NCBI GenBank assembly: GCA_964480525.1
Contig: CAYZOV010000007.1
Coordinates: forward strand, 1 to 64,000
Length of the DNA stretch: 64,000 nucleotides
Direction of reading: 5' to 3'
Source: JAAZZIT01 sp964480525
GTDB taxonomy: Bacteria > Bacillota > Clostridia > Oscillospirales > Ruminococcaceae
Below the pieces are notes generated by a model that saw only the letters and a list, made by a program, of their open reading frames with translations, did not search any database and was not told the DNA's origin. The position numbers and the translations under genes are program-made. Positions 8,645 through 17,101 of this stretch are shown in pieces. How positions within the stretch are numbered: position 1 is the stretch's first letter; every line of letters starts with the position of its first letter.

Positions 8645-8673
8645 TTGTAAAAGGTAAAATTATATGATAAAAT
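8645..8673 (+). promoter_or_regulatory. Promoter of pfp
   Basis: TTGTAA (8645-8650), 17-bp spacer, TAAAAT (8668-8673), 38 bp before the start codon. Confidence 0.7.
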
Positions 8674-8711
8674 TATCATAACAATAAAAATTTGAAATAA
8701 GGAGTGGTCTT

Positions 8712-9932
8712 ATGAACATAGCTGTCGCCCAGTCAGGCGGTCCGACTTGCGCCATCAACGCAAGCCTTGTGGGGGTTTTCAAACAGGGTTTCAAAACCAA
8801 AGAAATTGACGCAATTTTCGGTTCTATAAACGGAATCGAGGGCGTTATCAAAGACGAACTTATCGACCTAAAACGGGTTATTCGCACCAACGAGGACATG
8901 GAGCTTTTGCGTCAAACCCCGTCAACAATGCTGGGTTCGTGCCGTTACAAGCTTCCCGATTATACCGAAAACAGCGAAGTTTACGAAAAAATTCTGGGTT
9001 GTTTTACAAAACACCGAATCGAAATTTTCATCTACATTGGCGGAAACGATTCTATGGACACGGTTGTTAAGCTGTCGGATTTTTTGAAAGAGAAAAATTC
9101 CACCATCAGAGTTATCGGTATTCCGAAAACCATTGACAACGATTTGCCTGTGACAGACCACACGCCGGGTTTTGGGTCGGCTGCGAAATACGTTGCGTCG
9201 TCGGTTCAGGAAATTATTCGTGACAGTTCGGTTTACAGCGTGGATTCCGTAACAATTGTGGAAATTATGGGTCGTCACGCAGGTTGGCTGGCGGCTTCGA
9301 CCTGTATGCTCCGTGCAAACGACGAAATTGCACCACACCTTATTTATTTGCCCGAATCGGATTTTTCAATTTCAAACTTTGTTGAGGACGTTAAGCGTGA
9401 AAAATCCAAACACATGGCGGTTATTGTTGCGGTTTCAGAGGGAATTAAACTTAATCCGAAAGAGTGCGGTCTGGAAGATTTTCAGTCGGGCGCCGAGGAC
9501 GTTTTCGGGCATAAATACCTGTCGGGCGTGGGCAAATGCCTTGAAAGGGTTATCGCCAAAGAAATAGGTTGCAAAGTGCGTTCAATCGAGCTTAACGTAA
9601 TGCAAAGATGTTCGTCGCACATTTGCTCCAAAACCGACATTGACGAAGCGGAAGAAATCGGAAGTGCGGGACTTTTGACGGCGCTAAAAGGCGAAACGGG
9701 AAAAATGATGTATTTCAAACGCATAAGCGACATTCCGTACGCCGTGACAATTGAAAACGTCGACGCAAAAGAGGTTGCAAACAAGGAAAAAATGTTCCCG
9801 AAATCGTGGATAAATTCCGCCCAGAACGACGTTTGCAAAGAAGCGCAAAACTATTTTTTACCGCTGATTCAAGGGGAAGTAAACATCAAAATCAAAAACG
9901 GTTTGCCTGTTCATTTCAAGCGTTCTATGTAA
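8712..9932 (+). CDS. pfp: PPi-dependent 6-phosphofructokinase
   Basis: A 406-residue phosphofructokinase that phosphorylates fructose 6-phosphate reversibly in glycolysis. Visible are the nucleotide/PPi loop 'AQSGGPT', 'GGNDSMDT' (an Asp where ATP enzymes have Gly, the mark of PPi use) and the catalytic 'PKTIDNDLPVTDHTPGFGSAAKY'. A second substrate motif is 'VEIMGRHAGWLA'. The ATG follows AAGGAG by 8 bp. It is a single-gene transcription unit with its own promoter and terminator. PPi preference is inferred from the motif, not tested. Confidence 0.92.
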   Translation: MNIAVAQSGGPTCAINASLVGVFKQGFKTKEIDAIFGSINGIEGVIKDELIDLKRVIRTNEDMELLRQTPSTMLGSCRYKLPDYTENSEVYEKILGCFTKHRIEIFIYIGGNDSMDTVVKLSDFLKEKNSTIRVIGIPKTIDNDLPVTDHTPGFGSAAKYVASSVQEIIRDSSVYSVDSVTIVEIMGRHAGWLAASTCMLRANDEIAPHLIYLPESDFSISNFVEDVKREKSKHMAVIVAVSEGIKLNPKECGLEDFQSGAEDVFGHKYLSGVGKCLERVIAKEIGCKVRSIELNVMQRCSSHICSKTDIDEAEEIGSAGLLTALKGETGKMMYFKRISDIPYAVTIENVDAKEVANKEKMFPKSWINSAQNDVCKEAQNYFLPLIQGEVNIKIKNGLPVHFKRSM

Positions 9933-9935
9933 AAA

Positions 9936-9964
9936 AAGCGTTCCGATTTTTCGTCGGAACGCTT
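9936..9964. terminator. Bidirectional terminator, pfp / fumarate hydratase
   Basis: Perfect 11-bp stem AAGCGTTCCGA/TCGGAACGCTT with a 7-nt loop between two convergent genes. The rightward T tract is short (AAATTTT); leftwards it ends in seven Ts. Confidence 0.85.
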
Positions 9965-9983
9965 AAATTTTCGCTATTTTCTC

Positions 9984-10826
9984 CTACAAAACCGCTTGAG
10001 CGTGACGTGTGACGTGGCAACCCACGTTCACCGACACGGGCAACCCCGCAATGTGGGTTGGGGCTTGTTCAATGTTCACAGCCAATGCGGTGACAGTTCC
10101 GCCAAAACCCTGTGCGCCAATGCCGAGTTTGTTAATTTTTTCTAAAATTTCCTTTTCCATTTTGTTGTACAAAGGCTTTTCGTTACGCACCGAAACAGGT
10201 CTGCACAATGCCTTTTTTGCAAGGTAGGCGCATTTTTCAAAATCTCCGCCTATGCCCACGCCCACAACGATAGGCGGACAAGGGTTAGAACCGCTCTGTG
10301 CGATAACCGAAACAACCCAGTCGCAAATTTCGTCCACGGTAACGCTGGGCGTCATCATTTTCAGAGCCGACATATTTTCGCTGCCGAAGCCTTTCGGTGC
10401 AACGGTGATTTTGACATTTTCGCCGTCCACTATTTTAATGTGCAAAACCGCAGGGGTGTTGTCGCCGGTGTTCACCCGTTCCAAAGGGTCGCCCACTATG
10501 GAACACCGCAGTTTTCCCTCGGTATAACCTCTTGCAACGCCTTTGTTTACGGCGTTTTCAAGACCACCGCCCACAAAATGCACGTCCTGACCTATTTCCA
10601 TAAAAACAACCGCCATGCCCGTATCTTGACAAATCGGTATGGTGTCTTTTTGTGCAATTTTAATGTTTTCGATTAAATCATCAAAAACGCCTTTTGCAAC
10701 CTGTGACTTTTCCTGTTCTTTAGCACAGCAAATGCAATCCTCCAAATCCTGCGGAAGCTTTAAATTTGCTTTTATGCAAAGGTCACGCACAGCGTTTTCG
10801 ACCTCGCAAACGTTAATTTCACGCAT
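9984..10826 (-). CDS. Class I fumarate hydratase (or tartrate dehydratase), alpha subunit
   Basis: A 280-residue alpha subunit of the two-subunit, 4Fe-4S hydro-lyase family that interconverts fumarate and malate. Motifs are 'PICQDTGMAVVF', 'NTGDNTPAVLH', 'GSNPCPP' and 'GAQGFGG'. Three cysteines fit the cluster ligands. Most bacteria encode the beta subunit directly downstream, but here the gene is followed by a terminator and the convergent pfp, so beta must lie elsewhere. It is last in the zapA-U32-dut-amidohydrolase operon, 27 bp after the amidohydrolase. Fumarate and L-tartrate enzymes cannot be told apart by sequence reading. Confidence 0.85.
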   Translation of the reverse strand: MREINVCEVENAVRDLCIKANLKLPQDLEDCICCAKEQEKSQVAKGVFDDLIENIKIAQKDTIPICQDTGMAVVFMEIGQDVHFVGGGLENAVNKGVARGYTEGKLRCSIVGDPLERVNTGDNTPAVLHIKIVDGENVKITVAPKGFGSENMSALKMMTPSVTVDEICDWVVSVIAQSGSNPCPPIVVGVGIGGDFEKCAYLAKKALCRPVSVRNEKPLYNKMEKEILEKINKLGIGAQGFGGTVTALAVNIEQAPTHIAGLPVSVNVGCHVTRHAQAVL

Positions 10827-10853
10827 TTAAATCAAGTCCTTTTATAAAGAAAA

Positions 10854-11999
10854 TCAAACAATTTTTCCGTTAATAAATACCATGTCGGGCATACTGTCCA
10901 CGTCAAGGGGATTTTTGGAAAACACCGTAAAATCGGCGTTTTTGCCCACTTCGATACTGCCTACTTTGTCAAAAATTCCGCCTATGAGGGCAGGGGTTTT
11001 GGTGATGGATTCTATCGCTTGGACGTCTGTTGCGCCACCTCTTTTTGTCAAAGCAGCCGACAAAGGAAGATACTGAATCGGCACTTCGCTGTGGTCTGTG
11101 CAAACAGCGGTTTTGCACCCGTTGTCTGTTAAAATTTTAAGGTTACTTAGCGAGATATTAAGCAATTCAGGCTTGCTTCGGTCTGAAATTATCGGTCCGA
11201 TAACAGCTTCGCAACCATTGAGTTCCTCGGCGATAAGGTGACCTTCTGTGCAATGAATCAGCACCGGTTTAAGGTTAAATTCTTTTGAAATTCTCAACGC
11301 CGTAAAAATGTCGTCCGCCCTGTGGCAATGAAAATGAGCCTTGATTTCACCTTTTAAAAGAGGAATCAGACTTTCAAGTTTCTGGTCAAATTCAGGACTG
11401 TCAACGTCCGAATCCGTCTTGGATTTTTCAAGCTGTTCCAAATAATTTTCGGCTTTTTTCAGCGTTTCACGAATCAGCGAAGCGGTCGCAAGGCGTGTTA
11501 CAGGGGTTGTATCTTTGTCAATATATGTCATTTTTGGGTTTTCCCCCAGAGCAAATTTCACGCCGATTTCCCGCAAAACCATTTTATCAATGCGTTTTCC
11601 GTGGGTTTTTATCGCCACAACGTTGCCCGCAATGGGATTTGTTGAACCGGGTGCAACTGCAACGGTTGTTACACCTGCTTTTCTGGCTTCTTCAAAGGTT
11701 ATATCCATAGGGTTAATGCCGTCGATAACATTAAGTTGCGGCGTAATCGGGTCGGTGTCCTCGTTGAAGTCCTCACCTTCGATTCCAACCCCCGAATTCA
11801 TCAGCCCCATATGGGTGTGCAAGTCAATAAAGCCGGGATAAACACTTCGACCGTCAAGGTCAATATCACACGGCTGAATATCAAAAGGTAATCCCTCGCA
11901 AACATCCGTAATTTCGGCGTTTTCAAAGGATATATACCCATTTTGAATCACGTCATTGTGTTTATCCATTGTAAAGATTTTAGCATTATATAATTTCAT
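10854..11999 (-). CDS. Metal-dependent amidohydrolase
   Basis: A 381-residue amidohydrolase-superfamily protein of the imidazolonepropionase-like group. It shows the N-terminal beta domain leading into 'YPGFIDLHTHMG' (HxH metal ligands), 'KAHFHCHRADD' and 'LIHCTEGH' (later histidine ligands), 'AVCTDHSEVP' (catalytic Asp) and the C-terminal 'GSIEVGKNADFTVFSKNP'. No signal peptide, so cytoplasmic. The substrate is unknown. It sits 15 bp after dut, in the same leftward operon. Confidence 0.85.
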   Translation of the reverse strand: MKLYNAKIFTMDKHNDVIQNGYISFENAEITDVCEGLPFDIQPCDIDLDGRSVYPGFIDLHTHMGLMNSGVGIEGEDFNEDTDPITPQLNVIDGINPMDITFEEARKAGVTTVAVAPGSTNPIAGNVVAIKTHGKRIDKMVLREIGVKFALGENPKMTYIDKDTTPVTRLATASLIRETLKKAENYLEQLEKSKTDSDVDSPEFDQKLESLIPLLKGEIKAHFHCHRADDIFTALRISKEFNLKPVLIHCTEGHLIAEELNGCEAVIGPIISDRSKPELLNISLSNLKILTDNGCKTAVCTDHSEVPIQYLPLSAALTKRGGATDVQAIESITKTPALIGGIFDKVGSIEVGKNADFTVFSKNPLDVDSMPDMVFINGKIV

Positions 12000-12014
12000 A
12001 AGTGTAAATTTTCC

Positions 12015-12458
12015 TTAAAATTTATTTGTCGAACCGAATCCGCCTTCGCCACGTTTGGTGTCCGAAAGTTCGGACGCTTCCTCGGTTTCAGGCATAAGAA
12101 TCGGCGTTACAACCAGTTGTGCTATGCGTTCTTCGGGCATTATAGTATAACTTTTTTTGGACAGATTCACCAGCGGAACAATCAATTCCCCACGGTAATC
12201 CATGTCCACAACGCCCACACAGTTTGCCATACTCAACCCATGTTTTGTTGCAAGGGAGCTTCGTGCATACATCAGCAATGCCACGGTTTGTTCTCCCACA
12301 AACTCAACCGCCAAACCAATGGGAATTTTCACAATTTCCCCGGATTTTACCTCAATTGGTTCGTCAATGCAAGCGCAAAGGTCATAACCCGCACTTCCGA
12401 CGGTGGCACGTTTGGGAATAATTGCATTAGGTTTTAGCTTTTTAAAAAGTAGTTTCAT
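12015..12458 (-). CDS. dut: dUTP diphosphatase
   Basis: A 147-residue trimeric dUTPase that hydrolyses dUTP to dUMP and keeps uracil out of DNA. The motifs appear in order: 'GSAGYDL', 'ARSSLATKHGL', 'NCVGVVDMDYRGEL', 'ERIAQLVV' and the C-terminal 'RGEGGFGST'. The ATG at 12458 is chosen over the upstream in-frame start at 12506: the domain begins there, AGAGGT precedes it, and it lies 2 bp after the U32 stop. Confidence 0.95.
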   Translation of the reverse strand: MKLLFKKLKPNAIIPKRATVGSAGYDLCACIDEPIEVKSGEIVKIPIGLAVEFVGEQTVALLMYARSSLATKHGLSMANCVGVVDMDYRGELIVPLVNLSKKSYTIMPEERIAQLVVTPILMPETEEASELSDTKRGEGGFGSTNKF

Positions 12459-12459
12459 A

Positions 12460-14490
12460 TTACAATATACCTCTGTAGTAAAGTCCCCGTGTAAATTTTC
12501 CGTCAAAGGTTTCTCCTCTCAAAAATTTTTCGTAAATTTCCTTAACCTGCTGTGGAGTTTCGTCGTAAAATTTCAGCGTAACGTAGTCTGCGTCAATCTC
12601 TCTCAACTTGTCCCCAATCCACAAAGTGTCGCAGTTTAAAACTTCAGAATAGCCTGATTTTTTTTGACAATTTATAGGAAAATCCCGTCCTGTTCTGTCG
12701 GTTATAAAACCTTTGCAAGCGGAACAATTTCCGATTGGACAATTTCTCGTCAGCATTAAAGGAAGCCGACCGTAACCAATCACGTTAAGTCTTGTAAAAT
12801 CAGCAATAGTTCGTATTTGCGACGTTTTTAGTTCGGGCGAAAGTGTAACCGACATCAGATTTTTGTTTGCAAGTTCTTCCAAAGACATGGAATTTGTCAC
12901 GTTAAGTCCAAAGTCGCCGTGCATTTCAAAGCCGATTTTTTCGCATATTTCAACATAAGCATAGTTAGAAATGTACGCCTTTTTGATACCCATTGAATAC
13001 GCCTTTTCAAGCTGTTCAATGACAGGTTTTTCGTCCAGAATAAACCTCGGCAACGACACGCAAAGCTTTTCCTTGTCAAGCCCCTCGGTGCGGTCTATCT
13101 CCCCAAGAGGAAGTATCGCCATGTCCACTTCGTCAAGGCTGACCCCACGCAACTGCGCTGCTTTTGCCACGTCAAGTCGTGGAATTCTAAGTTTAATATT
13201 TTTATATTTCGGATAGAAGAAAAACAGGTTTTCACCATTAAATTTAACCTTTTTAGTGTTCTTTTCGATTCTCAATTCGTCCATTTTTTGACAAACTTCA
13301 CGTCGCAAAGAGTTTAGCTCACCCGCACTAACCGAAAGTCCCTCATCAATTTGTGAATCAAGTTTTGCAAAATTATAAATAGTGTCGCCCAACTTAGACA
13401 ACTGTTTTTCGCAAAAATCCACGTCAACAGCACGTTTTTGGGCGATTTCAGGCACAGCGCCAACAACCTGAACGGTATTTCCGTCGCTGTCTGTAGCTGT
13501 GAGAACAATCGGTTGATTTTTCTTAATTTTTATTAAAAATTCTATGTCGCAAATTTTAATTTCTTTGCGGTAAAGTTGACGAAATTGTGGCAAAACGTCA
13601 TTTGCTTCCAAAACGTCCTCTTTTCGGCGGATTCCGAACATATCCTCACGTTTTGCGGTGTAATATCCGTCGGTAAAACCGCTTCGGGAAAATACCGATT
13701 TCAGCGCCGAAAGGTCGTATTTTTCGCCTTTTAACGCCTTTGCGCAAGCGTCTGTCGCTCCTGCCACATACTCCGGACGCTTCATTCTGCCCTCAATTTT
13801 CAAGGAAGATACTCCCATTTCTCCCAATTCTTTCAGGTGTTCGACAAGGCACATATCCTTTAAAGAAAGGGCGTTTTCGTTGTTAATGTGGTTTGAAAAC
13901 GGCAGCCTGCACGCCTGTGCGCAACGCCCTCTGTTGGCACTTCGGGAGCCTATCATTGCCGACATATAGCATTGCCCCGAAACGCTCATGCACAGCGCTC
14001 CGTGAACAAAAGCTTCGATTTCCACCCCACGATTACAGCACGATTCTATCTGTTTTTTCGACAGTTCACGGGCAACAACAACCCTTGAAAACCCCAATTT
14101 TTCGGCAAAATCCACCCCACTCGGTGAGTGAATCGTCATTTGCGTTGACGCATGGATTTCCATGTCGGGGCAGGCAGTTTTCACGATTTTTACCACTGCC
14201 AAATCTTGGGAAATTATCCCGTCAATCCCCATTTCACACGCTTTTTTAATCTCCTCGGCGCATAGAGGCAGTTCATCGTCTGTTAAAACAGTATTTATAG
14301 CTTGGTAAACTTTAACCCCGTTTCTGTGGCAAAGTCTGACCGTTTCTCTTAATTGTTCTTCTGTAAAATTTTCCGCGCCTGCTCTGGCTGAAAAAAGTTT
14401 TCCGCCCACATAAATTGCGTTGCAACCGCTTCTGAGTGCGGAAATTACCGATTCAAAACTTCCTGCCGGCGAAAGAATTTCTACGCTCAT
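12460..14490 (-). CDS. U32-family peptidase with DUF3656-like C-terminus
   Basis: A 676-residue U32 (YhbU/PrtC-type) protein. The N-terminal TIM-barrel-like half opens with 'ILSPAGSFESVISALRSGCNAIYVGG' and contains 'EAFVHGALCMSVSGQCYMSAMIGSRSANRGRCAQ' with its cysteine cluster. The second half (from about residue 290) resembles DUF3656, followed by a repeated barrel segment ending in an 'RNCPIGNCSACKG' cysteine motif. U32 proteins include RlhA-type tRNA/rRNA hydroxylation factors and collagenases. The Cys-rich sites fit an Fe-S hydroxylase accessory role, so 'peptidase' may be a misnomer. Operon partner of zapA, 22 bp away. Confidence 0.85.
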   Translation of the reverse strand: MSVEILSPAGSFESVISALRSGCNAIYVGGKLFSARAGAENFTEEQLRETVRLCHRNGVKVYQAINTVLTDDELPLCAEEIKKACEMGIDGIISQDLAVVKIVKTACPDMEIHASTQMTIHSPSGVDFAEKLGFSRVVVARELSKKQIESCCNRGVEIEAFVHGALCMSVSGQCYMSAMIGSRSANRGRCAQACRLPFSNHINNENALSLKDMCLVEHLKELGEMGVSSLKIEGRMKRPEYVAGATDACAKALKGEKYDLSALKSVFSRSGFTDGYYTAKREDMFGIRRKEDVLEANDVLPQFRQLYRKEIKICDIEFLIKIKKNQPIVLTATDSDGNTVQVVGAVPEIAQKRAVDVDFCEKQLSKLGDTIYNFAKLDSQIDEGLSVSAGELNSLRREVCQKMDELRIEKNTKKVKFNGENLFFFYPKYKNIKLRIPRLDVAKAAQLRGVSLDEVDMAILPLGEIDRTEGLDKEKLCVSLPRFILDEKPVIEQLEKAYSMGIKKAYISNYAYVEICEKIGFEMHGDFGLNVTNSMSLEELANKNLMSVTLSPELKTSQIRTIADFTRLNVIGYGRLPLMLTRNCPIGNCSACKGFITDRTGRDFPINCQKKSGYSEVLNCDTLWIGDKLREIDADYVTLKFYDETPQQVKEIYEKFLRGETFDGKFTRGLYYRGIL

Positions 14491-14512
14491 ATGTAAATTT
14501 TCCTTTGCTAAA

Positions 14513-15214
14513 TTATGGCTTAATCACGTCAGGAATTGAATACTCCGACGATTTTGCTCTGGCTTGCGCTTCGGCTTTTGCCCGTGCCTGTGCTTTCGCC
14601 TGTTCAAGCATTATTCTGGCTTTTTCTTCGGCTTCAAGCCTTGATTTTTCCTCGGCTTTTGCCTTTTCTTCGGCTTGTGCTTTCAATTTTGCCTGTGCTT
14701 TTGCCTGTTCAAGCATTGCTCTGGCTTTCGCCTCAGCTTCCAACTGCGCTTTTTTCGCTTCCTCCAAAGCCTTTTTTTCGGCTTTTTCTTTGGCTTCGGC
14801 TTCTTTTTTCGCTTTCTCCTCCGCCGCTTTCACAGCCGCCTCGGCTTCCAATTTTTTGTTGAACATACGCCTTATTTCAACTTCTTTTTCAAGTTCGGCG
14901 CACTTTTCTCTAAGCGCCCGAAGCTCCTTTTGCGCCTCGTCGCACTTCAATCTTGCGTCCCCTGCGTCGTCAATATAATCCTTAATTTGCGCCCGTAAAT
15001 TTTCGATTGTGGACAACGCTTTTTGCCTTTCGTCAACACATTCCAGAGCGGTGAGAATCGCTGCGTCAATAACGCTCGTGCTTAAATTTGCCGAAACATA
15101 AGCCTTAACTTTTTCGTCAACAACCGCCGAAATTTTCTTAATGTAAAGTTCGGTTTCGTCCGTAGAAAGGCTGTACGGTCGATTGAAAATTTTAACATTC
15201 ACGATATTTTTCAT
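14513..15214 (-). CDS. zapA: ZapA-like division protein with long Ala/Glu/Lys coiled coil
   Basis: A 233-residue protein. Residues 1-75 match ZapA, the FtsZ-ring stabiliser ('NIVNVKIFNRPYSLSTDE...YIKKISAVVDEKV'). ZapA is normally 80-110 residues. Here it is followed by a coiled coil and then a low-complexity tail of A, E, K, Q and R (about 120-220), with near repeats such as 'AMLEQAKAQAK' and 'IMLEQAKAQAR'. It ends with a short unique tail 'SSEYSIPDVIKP'. The extension might be a spacer or scaffold at the septum. First gene of its operon. Confidence 0.8.
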   Translation of the reverse strand: MKNIVNVKIFNRPYSLSTDETELYIKKISAVVDEKVKAYVSANLSTSVIDAAILTALECVDERQKALSTIENLRAQIKDYIDDAGDARLKCDEAQKELRALREKCAELEKEVEIRRMFNKKLEAEAAVKAAEEKAKKEAEAKEKAEKKALEEAKKAQLEAEAKARAMLEQAKAQAKLKAQAEEKAKAEEKSRLEAEEKARIMLEQAKAQARAKAEAQARAKSSEYSIPDVIKP

Positions 15215-15390
15215 TTTGACACTTCCTTTATAATTTATTTATATTTAGTTTTTAAATAATTTTCATTTATTCTTCTAAAAGTTTACTTTTGAATCAAACT
15301 ATGATTGTCGTAGCTGTCATAAGTGCGTGCCAATTTTCCCACCAAAGCCAGAAAACTTCACTTTCGGACAAAACGTCACTCTTATTATTT

Positions 15391-15419
15391 ATTATACAAC
15401 ATTTTTTCAAAAATGTAAA
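15391..15419 (-). promoter_or_regulatory. Promoter of the zapA-U32-dut operon
   Basis: TTTACA (15414-15419), 17-bp spacer, TATAAT (15391-15396), minus strand. This gives a 5' leader of about 170 nt before zapA. Confidence 0.7.
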
Positions 15420-17059
15420 TGCTTTTTGAGAAATTGCCTGAAATTTGCACATTTAAAATCACCGCAAACGTTAAAATATAAATACCGTCATAAAATTATT
15501 ATCTTTGTTCATATTTTTGTAAAGATAAATTTGCAATTAAGCCGTGCAATTAGACGTGTGATTGTGCTTAACGCAACCGAGTTTTCGTGCGCATAACTGT
15601 AAAGCACGCTGTCTAAATACTTTACAACGCAAAAATACTTGCAAATAGACGTGTTTTTCGCCACGCATTTGTGTTTTTGGGTGTTTTCCCTTCGCTCCAC
15701 GGACAACGGTTTTGCTCGCTGGCGTATGCAAACTAAAGTTTGCATGATTTTTTGCTCACCTCGTTATACTTGGTGTTTCGCTGTGCGAAACCGCAAAAGT
15801 TCCCAGATTGATGAAAGTTTTCGCTTTTCGCTAACTTTGAAATTTCGCCAGAGAATAAAAGTTTTCGTCCACCTTTTTGAAAACGTGCCGTTTTCATCAT
15901 TTCACCTCACCACGCTTTTGTGGGGTAATAAAGTTTGTTTTGCTCGCTGGCGAAGTTTGTAAAGAAAATTTAAAGTTTCGGTCAAGCCTTTTCAAAGGCT
16001 TGCAGGGGGTTAAGTGGGGACAGCGTCCCCCTTATCGCCGTCCGCAGACGGCGAAACGCCCCAATCCCCAAAAGCGTTTTTCGGGGGGAGCAGAAACATA
16101 AGCCATTATGTTTTTGCGATGGGGGACTTTTCAAGAAAAAAGTTTCCCTTGAACAAGCTTTATCAAACTTCCCTCGCAAAATAGTCCGGTGGACTGTTTT
16201 GCGACACTCAAAGTCGGTCAGGAAAAAGTGCAAAGTTTTAAAGGTTTGGCAAATTTTTAGTGTTTATGGTTTGGCAAAACTCATGCCAGTAAACAAAGTC
16301 CGCCAATCGGGGGCGTTGCCCCCTAAAACCGTTTGTTTTGGCAAATGGTTTGTAATAATCCCCAGTTACTTTTGTAAAGTAATCAAAGTTTGCCATTAGG
16401 AACTTCGTTCCCAGATTAGTTTGTAATCTTTTTGACTACCCTTTTTAAGGGGGGAAAACCAACTAGGAAAAGGGAACTAAGAAAACCTCCAAAATCGGGG
16501 CATTAGACAAGATTTCAGCAATTGCAAACCAGTCTGTACGCACAAACAACCAGAGTTTTGCAGTTTTGCTTGCAAAACGAAAAACTCGCATGCGAAGCTT
16601 TAGCTTCGCATATGCCCCCTAGACCCCTGCAAGCCTTTGAAAAGGCTTGACCGAAACTTTTATGTTCTGACAAAGTTTTAAAGTTAGCGAAAGATGAAAA
16701 CTTAAAACTTTCATCAAACCGGGAACTTTTGCGGTTTCGCACAGCGAAACACCGAGTATAACGAGGTGAGCAAAATTCCCATGCGAAGCTTTAGCTTCGC
16801 ATACGCCAGCGAACAAAACAAAGTCGGACACATAACAAAGTGTTGCGAGCTGAAATGATGAAAACGGTACGTTTTCCGAAAACTTTAATTTTCTGACAAA
16901 CCTTAAAATTTTGCATGGATTCACGGCAGAGTTACAGTTAAAGCCCACAAATTGCGGTTATCACAAACCATGAAAATGCGTTTGGCAGAAATTATGGCGG
17001 ATTTCGGAGTGAGAGTTATCCTACAAATTTAGATTAAACGTCTAGTTTCGGTTTTAAAA

Positions 17060-17096
17060 AAAATCCCCCCCATTTTTACAAAATGAGGGCGGATTA
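17060..17096 (-). terminator. MATE gene terminator
   Basis: AATCCGCCCTCATTTT paired with AAAATGGGGGGGATT around a 3-nt loop, followed leftwards by eight Ts, just after the MATE stop codon. Confidence 0.8.
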
Positions 17097-17101
17097 TTTG
17101 C

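Larger units (their letters stand above)
15215..17101. repeat. 1.9-kb gene-free foldback repeat block (copy B)
   Basis: No gene seen. It contains the zapA promoter (15391-15419), then a mosaic of hairpins. Two imperfect inverted arms of about 160 bp (15710-15870 and 16655-16817) face each other. Between them lies the 31-bp palindrome at 16174-16204 also present at 146-176 and 48997-49027. Other modules (AAGCC...GGCTT, GTCCGCAGAC, GGGGGCATATGCGAA) are shared with 48780-49215. Open frames here are repeat translations without ribosome binding sites. Confidence 0.8.

Noticed and set aside
14536..14998. Hydrophobic plus-strand frames opposite zapA
   Set aside because: They are the complement of Ala/Glu/Lys codons in the ZapA tail; no start signals.
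15639..16948. Several open frames of 60-110 codons in the gene-free block
   Set aside because: They consist of repeat modules also present elsewhere, on both strands, without start signals.
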